Of a stretch of 64,000 nucleotides of DNA, positions 45,153 to 56,730 are shown piece after piece. The notes beneath the pieces were generated by a model that worked only from the letters and a program-made list of their open reading frames with translations, did not search any database and was not told the DNA's origin. Where the stretch lies: the NCBI GenBank assembly GCA_019915135.1, contig JAHLMK010000005.1, positions 124,001 to 188,000 of the forward strand, written 5' to 3'. The stretch comes from Strobilurus pachycystidiatus (Eukaryota; Basidiomycota; Agaricomycetes; Agaricales; Physalacriaceae). Made by a program: the position numbers and the translations under genes. Each line of letters starts with the position of its first letter. Within the stretch, counting starts at the first letter, position 1.

Positions 45153-47837
45153 ATGCCTCCAAGGAAAAGCAAGAGATCCCGTAACACTACTCCCCCGCCT
45201 CGGCCCTCTGCTCAGCCGTCTGCCGGGCCGACTCCTCGTAAAGGCAACGCAATCAGCCAGAGCGAAGGCCTAGGTCTCAAGACCACACGCAAAATGCTCA
45301 GGTCTTCCACGACCGGACACACCATCCAACTTGAAGTTTCCCACTTCCTCGAGCAGTTCGCCAAGCTTCCCAGACTTCCCAAGCGCGATATGGACAAACT
45401 CGTCGCGTCCACCATCAGGGGGCTCAAGAAGGCAGAACATCTGACCAAGGATGGCTGGCCTTCAACAATGACGGAGATTGGAGCCACCGAGAACGACACC
45501 TATGCTGGTATCGCTCCCCTCGCCGAACACATCCACACGCTGTGCAACGATTGGAACGAAACGCACAAAAAACTTGGGCCGCGCACAACCAAGCTGCGAT
45601 GTGATCCCCATAATCGCGGTCTGTCCGAAGTCGACGGTGGCTCTATGGTCACCGATGGTCGGGCTGTACGCATACTACCGTCCGATCCTGGCACTGCTTC
45701 CAACCACCATGAGGCGGCAACAAAAATCAATTGGGCCGACGTAGCCGTCTGCGCACAGTTCAAACGCCTGGAGACTGATAGGGCGCAGGTGCGTTCATTT
45801 TCATCGATATTAAAGTCACCTCATTGATTGCGTTTCAGAACGAGGACCAGCTTCTTGGCGACGCCGGCCATATATTGCGCAACGATCCCTGTCGGGACTT
45901 CACCTTCGGCTTCACCATCGAGAATCGTACCATGCGCCTCTGGTACTTCTCGCGGTCGCATATCAGTGTCACCAAGGAGTTCGATTATCACAAGGCAAGT
46001 ACTTTGGGCTCACTTCGTGTCACATTATTTGACCTTCGCACTCAGCTACCGAATCCGTTCGTGCGATTCATCATCTTTACGACTTTCGCCTCACACGATG
46101 ACCTCGGCTATGACCCCAATGTCAAGAGGGTGCGCGACGGCGATAATCTCATCCAATATCAATTCGCCGTTGGCGAAAAGGTCTATCAGACCATCAACAT
46201 CATCGACGAACGCGCGGCCCATGACATTGTTACCCGTGCCACACGCGTTTGGTCTGTCAAGCTCCTCTCGCCACAGGGTCATCCTACCGGTGATCCTCTC
46301 GTGCTAAAAGATGTTTGGCTATATTCCAGTGTCGAGGGAGAGCGTCAGATACAAGACAGGATTTTCAAGGCTCTGGAAGAACTGGATAACCGTATCCAGG
46401 CGGGCGAGTGTCCCGATATCCAAGAGGAACTCGACCAGGCACGCCTCGATCCTTCTGCCGACCACCTGCTTCCTTCCTCGGGGACCCTCCTGGCTGATGC
46501 CAGAAATTATTTCATGGAAATTCTGCAAGACGAGGTCGTTCATTGGGAGGCTGCGGGGAAGGACGCCATCGCCGCTATTCCGCCCAAATACACCGAGTTC
46601 CAATACACTCTCCATACTCCCGAACCCGTCGCGCGAAGCACCACTGTCGATGGTAGCGCCCGCTCCCATCTAAGCGCTCGCTCCCGTGTCAGCGCTGCTA
46701 CCGCCGCCAAATTGGTCGGCAATGCTTACGAGCATAAGCCTCGCACTCACCGGCGCACCGTCTTCAAAGAGCTTTGCGAGCCTTTGAGCAGCATCGCCAG
46801 TCACACCGAATTTGCTTTGGGATTATGCGGCGTCGTCAAAGGTTGGTTTTTTTCCATATGAATTCTGCGTGTGTCTATATCTCACGTTCCGATATCCCAG
46901 CTCTGAACTACATGCGCTTGGCTGGCTTCGTTCATCGTGACATCAGTCCCGGAAATTGCTTGATCTATCGAGTAGCAGGCAACACTATACAGGTCAAGGT
47001 CTCTGACCTTGAATATGCACGGCAGTATGACTTGTCGTCTCCTCACAAGGCTCCATTGACTGTACGCTCAATTTTGGTGCTGGTAGTACAAGCGTGCTCA
47101 CGACATTTCGACAGGGTACCCCTGCTTTCATGGCCGTGGAAACACAGATGCAGCGTCATCTATTTCGTCCCAAACCTGCCAGTGAGGCGTTGTCATCTCT
47201 GACATCTGCAGATCAATTTCTTCGGGAACGTCTCATAAAGAAGAATGTCGTCGGCCCGACTCACAAACCTCCGCACTGGTTCAAACATAACTTCCTCCAT
47301 GATCTCGAGTCTGTTGCATGGATGTATGCTCACTTTCTCCTCACCACCATGCCGAGCTGTCTCTCCCCCGGCAACGGTGTGTCTGCCTTCAAGGATGTGG
47401 AACGGATCCGCGACGGGTTGTTTGATGGAATGGTCGAGGGATCTCTTCAACGGACCCAATTCCTTCAGGACTTCTGGGGCTTGCCTGCAGATGGTGATGA
47501 TGTGCTCACCAGTGCTTTGACCCCTCTCTACGCACCTGTTCCCGAAGCGACTCCGCTTACTTTGGGGTTGTCGATTTTTCGCTTCATTGTGGCCGCCTAT
47601 GTGAAGCTTGAAGCAACCACGCCGCTGGATTTGAACAACTCGGAGTCTACGCGCTGGGAGCCCCACAATTTTCGGTCAAACATCTACCGCGACGCCTATT
47701 GTATCTTTGACGTGGTCAGAAAGATGATGGAATCCGCCCCCTTCACGGCGGTGAAGTGGAACAGTGGGAAGAGATCCGCAGAGGAGGAGCCGGATGATAC
47801 GAAGCAGAAGAGCAAGAAGGCGCGTACAAGGGAGTGA
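45153..47837 (+). CDS. FunK1-type fungal protein kinase
   Basis: FunK1 kinases are a family expanded in mushroom-forming fungi, with roles mostly unknown. The start MPPRKSKRSRNTTPPPRPS is basic. The N-terminal part (RKMLRSSTTGHTIQLEVSHF and NWADVAVCAQFK) and the middle (FTFGFTIENRTMRLWYFSRS, then FVRFIIFTTFASHDDLGYDP) carry family-typical strands. VWSVKLLSPQGHP and DPLVLKDVW correspond to the ATP-lobe Lys and following strand. The catalytic loop GFVHRDISPGNCLI is complete (HRD plus Asn). The usual DFG is replaced by SDLEYARQYD, as in many FunK1 proteins. GTPAFMAVE follows as the activation-segment end. The C-terminus has HDLESVAWMYAHFLL and a basic tail (KQKSKKARTRE). Introns lie at about 45,789-45,838, 45,994-46,049, 46,841-46,900 and 47,060-47,114. 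About 830 residues. Confidence 0.85.
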
Positions 47838-48344
47838 CATCGTACGAGTAGCTCAGCGTTATGATAGAAGTTCTGGGAGGTTATACATAGTCCTGGCTAT
47901 TATATATCGCGGATGAATGTGTGATCACTTTCCTACAACGACCATAATCAGTTTGAACTCGGGCACAAAAATTGGGTGGTGCCAACTGCAAGATAGAGTC
48001 AGGCAGACTCGATCAAGGCCGGCGCCGAACCTTTGATCCTGCCTTGATCTGGATGTCAATCCGCCACTAACCCGCTACCAGAAACCCGAGATGCCCAACA
48101 CCACACGGACTCGGGCGGTCAACTCGCAGTCTCATTCGCTCACCTATGATCCCCAAGATTCTCTTTTCGTCAGACCCGAACAAGTGACCTGCAAAAGCCC
48201 ATTGGCCCTTAGCGTCAGACTGGCGTCAGGACGCGAAATCATCCCACTTACGGTACCGGAGTGCCTGCGCATGCGTAGTGTGCACCTACGAGCTATGTAC
48301 TCAGAGTACCCATGAGAATTTGAAGAGATAACCCTCTTACCACC
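47838..48344. other. Intergenic region, kinase to amidohydrolase
   Basis: 507 bp with the kinase 3' flank and amidohydrolase promoter. A short plus-strand frame (48,091-48,315) has no recognisable features. Confidence 0.4.
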
Positions 48345-51300
48345 ATGGCAGAGAAGACGACCTCTGCGCATGTCCCGCGCACAAGGCTGAATCGGACCCA
48401 TCGCATCCTCGGCGCCGGAGCGTTGCTGCTCGGTGGCATATCGTTCTCGAGCTTTCTGATTGGACCACACTTGGGCAGCAAGTCTGCCAGTGTACCACTG
48501 CACGCTGCAGAGACGCTCTCAAAATGCCAGCAGCTGACAATGAAGCCAGGACCGCCACCGGATTTCTACAGTCGGACTCAGTCAGACCGCTTCGTGGAAG
48601 GCACGAAGCCGGTGTATATCAAGAACGCGACGATTTGGACGGGAAACGTCGACGGCTATGAGGTTGTCAAGGGTGACTTGCTACTTCACAAAGGTATCAT
48701 CCAACAAGTCGGGTCCGTCACGCCGGACGCGTTAGTTGCCTACTCGGACTTGGTCGAATATGACGCGATGGGCGCTTGGGTTACTCCTGGGTGCGCACTC
48801 CGTCAGACGCGTTCAGCGAATCCTCATACTTTCCTTGATCAGGATTTTTGACTTGCACTCGCACATGGGCGTGCTTAGCATGCCAATGCTCGATGGCGCG
48901 AATGACGGTAACTCTTTCAAGGGTGACATGCAGCCTTGGCTACGCAGCTTGGACGGCTTGAACACCCACGACGACTCATATGAGACTGTTGTTTCCGGAG
49001 GAACTACGACCGGCCTCATCCTTCCAGGATCTGGAAATGGGATCGGTGGTCAAGCTTTCGTTATCAAGTACAGACCGACTGCCGAAAAGTCTCCCTCTTC
49101 GATGCTGCTGGAGCCTCCGCACTCCATTTTGAACAGCACCCAAGTAGATTCATCCTTGCCCCCGCGATGGAGGCAAATGAAGTATGTTGTCTCTGCCAAC
49201 TCTTTCCATAAGGCCTTAACACCCCGGCAGACACGCATGTGGCGAGAATCCGAGTAAGTTCATGTCTATCTCCTTATATTGAGTAATCATTGACTTTGCA
49301 TAGGTCGTCTGTATGGCCAGACCCGCATGGATGTCAACTGGCATTTCCGTGAAGCCTATAACACTGCCCGTATAATCAAAGAGAAGCAGGACACATACTG
49401 CTCTGCAGCTCTGGCAGGTAAATGGAATGGCCTTGGGGAATTTCCGGATGACTTGCAATGGGAGGCGCTCGTCGACGTTCTTCGAGGACGAGTGAAGGTA
49501 CTCTTCGCATCTCTTCCGCGGCCGGTTCATCATTCAATAGCGCTCTAGATCCACAACCACTGCTACGAGGCGGTGGACTTGGACGACATGGCACGAGTCA
49601 GTATATGTAACGGTGCTCAAAAGGGTTTTACTAAACTGCACTATCAGTTGACGAACGAGTTCAAGTTCCCGATCGCTGCCTTCCATCACGCGCATGAAAC
49701 TTATCTTGTCTATGATGTCCTCAAGAAGGTCTATGGTACATAGGGCTGTCAAAGAAAACGTCTGGGCCCCTACTGACCGTCGACTCTCAGGTGGACCACC
49801 GGCCGCAGCTATCTTTGCAAATACTGCCCGTTACAAGCGTGAATCTTTCCGCGGTTCACAGTTTGCTCCCAAGATTTTGGCTGAGAAGGGGATCAAGGTC
49901 GTCATGAAGGTATGGGGTATAGTCAACTATTGTTCTCTGTCCGACGCAAATCCTCAAGAGTGATCATCCGGCGGTCAATTCTCGATACCTTCTCCACGAA
50001 GCTCAACAAGCTCACTATGTGAGTCATCCTATGTACTCTCTCTGCCACCCCACTTACTCTCTCTCCTCCTAGTATGGTCTTCCTCATAATATTGCTTTGG
50101 CTTCTGTCACGTCGACACCTGCCACCGTCGCTGGTATGGGGCATCGTGTGGGGTTCATCAAGCCAGGTATATGTCACGACCGCGCTGCAGCGACGCATAT
50201 GCTGATGGAGGCACAGGATATGATGCTGACATTGTCCTTTGGGATAGCCATCCGCTCGCTCTTGGCGCGACTCCACAGCAAGTTTACATCGACGGCATTG
50301 CTCAATTGGAAGCACCTTATTTCGTCTCCAAGCCTCCTGCTTCTCAGGAAGTTCCAAAGACCCCAAACTTTGACAAGGAAGCCGAAGATGCACTCAAATA
50401 TGACGGCCTTCCTCCCCTGACGCCCTCAAGAAAAACGAAAGCTATTGTAGTGTTCACAAATGTCACCAGTCTGTTTGTAAAGGAAGGGAAGAACGTCGTA
50501 GATTCTTTATCCGCACTGGCAAGTGGAGTTGTTGTCGTGGACGAAGGAAGGGTTGTATGCAGCGGTCTCTGTCCAGAGGCCTTTTCTCCAGGTTACTCGT
50601 CAGCCCATCATATTGATTTGGAGGGCGGCTCTCTATCGTAAGTGGTATCAGCGCAATTGGGCACGGACTGACGATGTTGCAGTCCTGGCTTTGTCAGCTA
50701 CGGTGGCTCTCTAGGTTTAGAACACATCCTGATGGAGGATAGCACGAAAGATGGCCCTGCTCCTGATGCCTTGACAGGCAGTTTTCCTAAGCTTCTGGGG
50801 CAAGACGCAATCATACACGCAGTTGACGGCTTGCTGTTCGAATCTCGGGATGCGCTGTGCGTAATCTCACACTCAATGCCCTCGCCGCGTGAATAATGAC
50901 TGGTGCACAGGTTGGCGTACCGTTCCGGCGTAACAACGGGCGTCACCGCTCCGACTGGAGCGTCCTTCATCTCTGGGTACAGCACTGTCTTTTCCACGGG
51001 TTCGGCACATAAGCTTGAAACCGGCGCCGTTGTGCAGGACGTAGCCGCTCTGCATGTTACCGTTAGCATGGGTTACGGCGCCAGCGTCAGCACACAGATA
51101 GCTGCATTGCGCGCACTTCTGCTCAAAGGTCCTGCATTCAAGGAAGTTCGAAAGGTGCGTATCCGCCTTTCGTCTCGTCTCATGCTCCCCTGGTCAACTC
51201 GCTGTCATAGGGTACCATTCCTCTTGTCATTCGTGTTGACAATGCGGATATCATGGCTACCCTAATTAACCTGAAGAGTGAGGTAGAGGCGGTTACTGGC

Positions 51301-51854
51301 ACTTTGTTGAAGATCACCTTTGCCGGCGGTGCAGAGGCTCATCTCTTGGCGCCTGAGATCAGTGGTGCAGGGATAGGTGTCATCTTGATTTCTTCTCGCC
51401 CGGCTCCCAGATTCTGGGAGGGAAGACGACTGTATGTTTTTGGTTCAAGGCGTGCCATGCATGGGTGCTAATGGATACTGCAGCCTGCACGGACCCCCGC
51501 TTACCCAAGACACCATTGTGGGTTCCCTTCTCAAGCATAACATCACCGTTGGAATTGGTATCGATCATAATACGAATGCTCCGAATGCGCGGTTCGATGT
51601 TGGTTGGGTGAGTCTCCGATTGTCAATCTTGCACCGGTGCTAATTTGGTCCCAAATCAGGCGGCACTGAGTGCGTTCTCGGGACTGTCAAAGGCTGATGC
51701 GCTAGCGCTAGCGACGACGAATCTTGAGGAGCTCCTCGGGGTGAAGGCTTCGACGGATGATTTGGTCGTATCAAAGGCCGGTACAGTGCTTGACTTTGAG
51801 GCGAAGATCATCGGTATCATCTCACCGAAGAAGGGTGTCGTCGACTTGTTCTGA
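48345..51854 (+). CDS. Membrane-anchored composite amidohydrolase (CE9-like annotation)
   Basis: A short basic N-terminus precedes one membrane segment (ILGAGALLLGGISFSSFLIG, residues about 26-45), so it is probably a type II membrane protein with the enzyme outside or in the secretory lumen. The first amidohydrolase unit has KPVYIKNATIWTGN, VTPGIFDLHSHMG (metal HxH), TVVSGGTTTGLILPGSGNGI, AAFHHAHETYLV and SDHPAVNSRYLLHEAQ (metal Asp). It closes with the composite beta strand PGYDADIVLWDSHPLALGA. A second, related half follows from about 50,440 (AIVVFTNVTSLF, DEGRVVCSG, SPGFVSYGGSLGLE, YRSGVTTGVTAPTG). The last exon (51,660-51,854) ends KKGVVDLF. Such proteins are sometimes labelled carbohydrate esterase 9; the substrate is unknown. 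A near-identical last exon occurs at 63.8-64 kb. Confidence 0.82.
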
Positions 51855-52873
51855 CCTCATATGGAAAACAGTTTGCTCGTAAAGATGTCTATGCAGTCTA
51901 AGTACTACTGCCCCTTTATTGGAAGATCGCTGGAAATTATTCGTAAACACTGTGCATTTGAACCCACTGTCCTATGTTAACACGGGCGATGGTGGTTGGA
52001 TCATATTCATAGGTTGTCCAAGCAATCTGGAGATGTCAGGAGGTGCCGCGTCACCGCCTTTGCAACAGTGTTCCTTGGGAGCCAGTGTTTCGCTACTATC
52101 ATCACATTCATGCAGCACCAACAGAAATGTCTGACGAAAATATGAGTGTTGGGATTCTACTACACCACCACGAAAGTAAATTACGTTCCGCATCCTGCCG
52201 TACCGCACTGATTTGAGAACAGTTTAGTATCATCGGGCAACTAAGGCATTATCCTACATCAACGAATTCTAGGACGATAGGCTTACCATTGTTACCACTG
52301 ACTGCCAGTATCCTACAGTCTATCAGCTACATGTCCGGACAAGAACTCCCGCCCTCCATCCGAGTCTATTGCCGAAATCGGCGCTGTCCATGCGGTGAAC
52401 GATGTCGCCCACACTCCCAAGTATACAGAGCGTGACGGCAGGAGATCATTACTCATTGACAGGGATTTGGCCTCTGGTAGATTACTAGAGGATCGACCGA
52501 GAGAATACCGAGTATCAGGCCAGTAATACAGCCTGACAGCTGTGACCCCGACACTGGAGGAGTACTGTCTGCGCGTGGCTGCTCCTACTCTGTCTGTTTC
52601 TCGACTCTGCGGCCCGCTCAGGTGTGAATGACCCCCTCCAGCACCAATACTATCGCTTACTTTACTTCCTTCAACGCGCCCTCGTCAGCCTCTCTTGTAT
52701 GTCTCGAGCCAGAATATCTTATGCGACGGACTCGGCTGTTAGTACAGTAATAGATGTGGACTCGGCGCCTTCGTCATAGGAAGGTTGGCCACATTCGGAC
52801 GTCCGGTCCGACGATCTTAGTAGAGCCCTGGACAAGCAAGGAAATATTATCAAGCTCTTTGCTTCGAACCACC
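51855..52873. other. Intergenic region, amidohydrolase to HNH gene
   Basis: About 1 kb with no recognisable coding sequence, RNA gene or repeat. An in-frame ATG at 52754 could extend the HNH protein upstream by 40 residues. Confidence 0.4.
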
Positions 52874-54219
52874 ATGCAGCCCCTCCCGTCCAACGAATAT
52901 GTGCCGCACTCTGATGGATACACGGCCTTCGAATCGTGTCTTGGCTTGGAAAACACTCTAGCCTGGGCCGTCTTCCCGCCCCTCGCGAAACGGGACTCTG
53001 AGGAAATCATGTTCCACACGTCAACCCAGGTGGCCGCTCGTACGTTGGGCTACGCCCTTCTATACGCTCCGAGCACAGATGGGTTTGACTGCGTCGCGCG
53101 CGAGATCAACGGCTGTCATAATGATCCCGAGCTTCTGGCGGGCCTCGCTCATCTTTACATATTTGGATTGATTAGAATTTGTGGGTCTCTCGTCTATGAA
53201 TGCTCCTATTTCTGAGCACAATTCTTCTTGCTAGTCGGGAATCCAAAAGGACCAACACCTGCCATTTCGACGGAGCAGAGTCCACGCGCCTCATTCGAGG
53301 CACAGCATGCCAACATTCTTGATTCGCCGCCTCAGGGCACCCCGAAGACACTGAAAGACGAGGTCAATAATCCAGCCTAGTTGATTACTTGGCCTGAACT
53401 TTAGCCTTTCTCTTCTTGTTCTTCAGGTGATGCATCGAGACGGTTACCGCTGCAGTTTTACAGGCATTGTGGATCGTGATTCTTTTCGTGACCGCCAGAT
53501 CCTGCAAATACAGGATCTCATCAACCTAACAGAAATTCCAGAACGAGGCTTTTTGGAAGTGGCACATATCACAGCCAACCGCTTACCGAAGGATTGGGAG
53601 GGTTATCCGAGCCAGCTCGCTTGCAGGTCATTGATCAGACTGTGCGCTCCGTCTCTTGCTAATCAGTGTCACAGTTTGCATGGGCGTCCTCGGTGTCAGC
53701 AATCCTCGACCGCTTTACAGGAACTCATATCAGAACGCTTCTTCCTGAGCTTGACATTCAGAATCCTCTCAACACGATCGTGGCATCCTCATACCCCACA
53801 CGCTCTTCGATCGCTTAGATGCTTGGCTAGCTCCTGCTAAGGTATGCATGCTCTCTGTACTGTCATTTTCTCAACATTGACACTCCATTGGGCGCTAGGA
53901 TTCTCATGGCAATGTTATAGTGAACACATATGACATCCAGCTAGCTGATTCAACGGAGTTGAACCCGTACCGCATCACTTTTACAGAGATAGCTCATGAC
54001 GGTGTCATGATTCCGCCTCCAAGCCCATTCCTCATTTCTATCCATGCTGCCTGCGCCAAAATTGCTCATATGTCCGGGGCAAACGAAGTTCTCAAGAACT
54101 TCTATCGGGAGTCCCCACCCATCGGAGTCTTAACAGAGGGCAACAACATGCTGTGGGAGCGCTTTGCTGCTGACGAATTATCCCGCGCACTTGAGAAGAT
54201 TCAAGTGCGTAGGACTTGA
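52874..54219 (+). CDS. HNH-nuclease-domain protein, apparently missing its last exon
   Basis: It starts MQPLPSNEYVPHSDGYTAFE. The N-terminal part (LGLENTLAWAVFPPLAKRDS) and linker lead to the HNH core after an intron at about 53,361-53,426. That core reads VMHRDGYRCSFTGIVDRDSF and later FLEVAHI. After a further intron come ILDRFTGTHIRTLPELDIQN and SSYPHTLFDRLDAWL, then VNTYDIQLADSTELNPYRIT. This layout is common in basidiomycete HNH-domain proteins of unknown role. An N-terminal Cys and the His of the EVAHI segment are visible, but a full catalytic set was not verified. The frame ends ALEKIQVRRT at 54219. However, GTGCGT after LEKIQ is a good splice donor, and sequence related to the ELMO gene begins at once, so the true last exon seems lost. 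Confidence 0.7.
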
Positions 54220-54221
54220 TA

Positions 54222-54803
54222 TTGGGCAACCGCCGCCATCCGGAGCGGCTCAGTTTTCCAAGAAGAGCTAGAATCACGTTGAACATGCATGCGGGAGCGG
54301 ATACAAAACAGGGAGTCTCATACCTTGGAGAAATCGGATTCCGCCTTGACGAAGTCGACATAGGAGGAAGGTCAGAGATGCGCACTATCCGCGCCCCCTT
54401 GAATGTACTAAAGATTGCAACCCTAGAACACCAACCTCCCAGAAATCTGTATCTACATCCTCAGTTTCGAAACCCAACCTGCGCCATTTGATGATCTCAT
54501 TGTCGTCGTCTCTATCCTCTGGTAATGTACTACTAGTAGACGATATGAAAGTAAGAGCAGCGGCATGCGAGCGGAGTAGACCGGTGTTGTTTTGTTCCGA
54601 TGGGTCACACGCATAACGTTGGCCCGAAATTCCAGGATACACGACGTTAGATCGTCAGTGGTATGGGAAGCCATGGTACGCTGAGAGCAAGGTCAAAATG
54701 AGAGCGACGGCCTTTCGGACGTTGAGCCGATCAGTGTCTGGAATGAATTCATCCCAGCGCGAATCGCGAGCAGAGAGTTGATGAGCATCATGCTAGAACG
54801 ATG
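54222..54803 (-). pseudogene. Truncated copy of the ELMO gene
   Basis: This stretch aligns in the same orientation with 42,242-42,877 of the ELMO gene, over exons and introns, with many substitutions and small indels. It keeps recognisable pieces such as DDLTSCILEFRANVMRVTHR, EDRDDDNEIIKWRRLGFETE and VGVLGLQSL. The intron between RKAVA and the next exon has lost its donor half. The exon reading VDSLSDRSHAAALTF in the parent has lost 12 bases. No start, stop or complete ELMO domain is present, so it cannot encode the parent protein. Retained introns show that it arose by DNA duplication, not through an mRNA. Confidence 0.9.
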
Positions 54804-56087
54804 ACTGTCCCAGCAGCGTGAATGCACTGTCTGGTGGACCAAGTAGAGGATGTGGGTCGAAGGGTGTGTCTTCGGGTAGGAATCGATGGGGACTTGGCAG
54901 CACGATGCGATGAGTAAGTTGGTAGATGCCTTGGCGACTTCGGGAAGGTAAAGTGGCAAACGGTGAAGGTGCTGTCCGGGCCTGAAAACGCCCATCGATT
55001 GTCAAGGTCGGCAAAAACAAGTGGATAGAGCACTGCTTGTCTAATTGCCCTGTGTGGACGCCGTCTGTGGTGGTAGTAGGTGGGCAGCGGCGAGCGATCG
55101 ATTATTGGGGTACCGGACGAATGAGCTGCATAGGAAAACTTCATTGCTGGAAAAAATACAGGACTGGTATAGAGACAAGACCCCCCAAGACTGAGGGGAG
55201 GAAGATTTACACTTGCAGTGAAGATGAACCCTGGAAGAGCGATGAGTATACAAGGCATAAGAGCGCAACAAAATGAATGATCAGAAAGCGAAGTTAACAT
55301 CAAGCGCACACCGAAGCATGCTCAGACTGACGTGCAAACGAAATAGAAGATTCATCATATAACGAGACGCTAAAGAAATATTGACTCACAAAAACTGGAG
55401 GAATCGCGTCGATCGTGGGACGGTAAAAGGGAAAAACTTCCTGTTTATATATTGAGGAAGGCGTGAGAAAGCTCGGACCGGTATGACCGGCTGCCATTTC
55501 CATCTCCAAGTTCCAAGTTCACGGCGTCCTTGCCTTGACACTGGCCGGAATTTACTCATAGTCAACACGGGCCTCGCATTTGCCGTGATGATGGAATTCT
55601 GTGACTACTTCTTGTCATTCCGCCTCGAAAAGGTGTCGAAACAGAAGTCATTGACACCATCATCTTAAGACTTCACCATTTAGCGTTCGCATAACGAACA
55701 TTCTGTGAACTTTGGTACTGCTGAAAGCCGCGAGCAGTAGTTGCAGATTTGAGTAAGAATAATCATGTATTGAACGTTGAGCGGTCATGATTGAAATTGG
55801 GACTACCGGCCAGCATATTGTCGGCTTGCCCAAACGTGTCCGATGCTTCTTCGACTTCGTACATTGGTATCATCCCCGACCAATCCATCCTCCCGAAACT
55901 CTCTCTTCTCTCCAATTGAACGCGACAGTGGCACTGAACGACGTATCAATGGTGCACAACATATTTCTCCGATGTGTGAGGCTCCAGTTGTTATGATGCG
56001 CAAATCATGGAGTCACAGAGGGACTCCGAGAAGGCACTGGTCCGGGTAGGAAGCGAGACGAGGGAATTGATGATGGTCGTCGCCCAA
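54804..56087. other. Region between the ELMO fragment and DUF202 gene
   Basis: The first 50 bases (54,802-54,855) resemble 44,488-44,545 upstream of the ELMO gene. A 173-codon minus-strand frame (54,788-55,309) spans this join and is rejected as coding. The rest holds short frames without recognisable character. Confidence 0.4.
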
Positions 56088-56560
56088 TCAACTTTCAATG
56101 TCCAGTAGGATGACACAGGTCACAAAGACGATCGCAAGGACGACAGCCATCATTACAAAATGCGGCCTGTAGGCAAAGTCAGCCCACGTTCCTGATCATG
56201 CTGCCTATATAGTACTACTCACTTTGGGGATCTCAGGAAGGCAGTCATACGGAGCATGTCCCGACATCCGGCCAGGTATTCCCATATTCCCGCTATGATA
56301 GCCAGCAAGGCACCGCCGAACTGTATTGATGCGAGAGGCACAGCATACTTGGATGTACTAGCCGCGTCTTGGTCGTCGGAGGGGATGAGTCGGGTGTGTA
56401 GGAGGAGGGAGGAGGAGAGCACGCAGAGCAAGAGTGCTAGTTTGACGTGCGCCAGAATGTTCCGCTCAAGCATGCAAAAGTCCCTGGCGGCGCTGCCTGT
56501 ATTGGCAACACATTCAACACCGAAGAGGCGGTCGATGTGTGATCTGCTGTACGATGACAT
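56088..56560 (-). CDS. DUF202 small membrane protein
   Basis: Two exons join at 56,222/56,154 (RSPK to PHFVMM). The product is about 135 residues: a short polar N-terminus (MSSYSRSHIDRLFGVE), then ARDFCMLERNILAHVKLAL, which is the family-typical polar helix before membrane segment 1 (LLLCVLSSSLLL). Segment 2 follows (IQFGGALLAIIAGIWEYLAG), then segment 3 (VMMAVVLAIVFVTCVILLD). It ends IES at 56088. DUF202 (YidH-like) proteins are three-helix membrane proteins in bacteria and fungi; some fungal ones are vacuolar transporter partners. Function is not settled. The ATG at 56560 is chosen because upstream sequence to 56713 is unlike the family. Confidence 0.75.
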
Positions 56561-56730
56561 GATGGTGGCTGAGAACCAGCGGCAATTGCCGTGCAGAGCA
56601 GAGAGCCACCCAAGACCGGTCATATGACCCGAACACGCTTTGGTTCGACTTTCACTGTTCAACCTTCTTCGAGTTCCTGACGCTCTTACGACGCACGCCC
56701 ACTCATTTTGCACGACGACTCGCTCACCAA

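Noticed and set aside
54788..55309. 173-codon minus-strand frame
   Set aside because: It spans the edge of the duplicated ELMO fragment; Ser/His/Arg-rich with no recognisable domain, probably chance.
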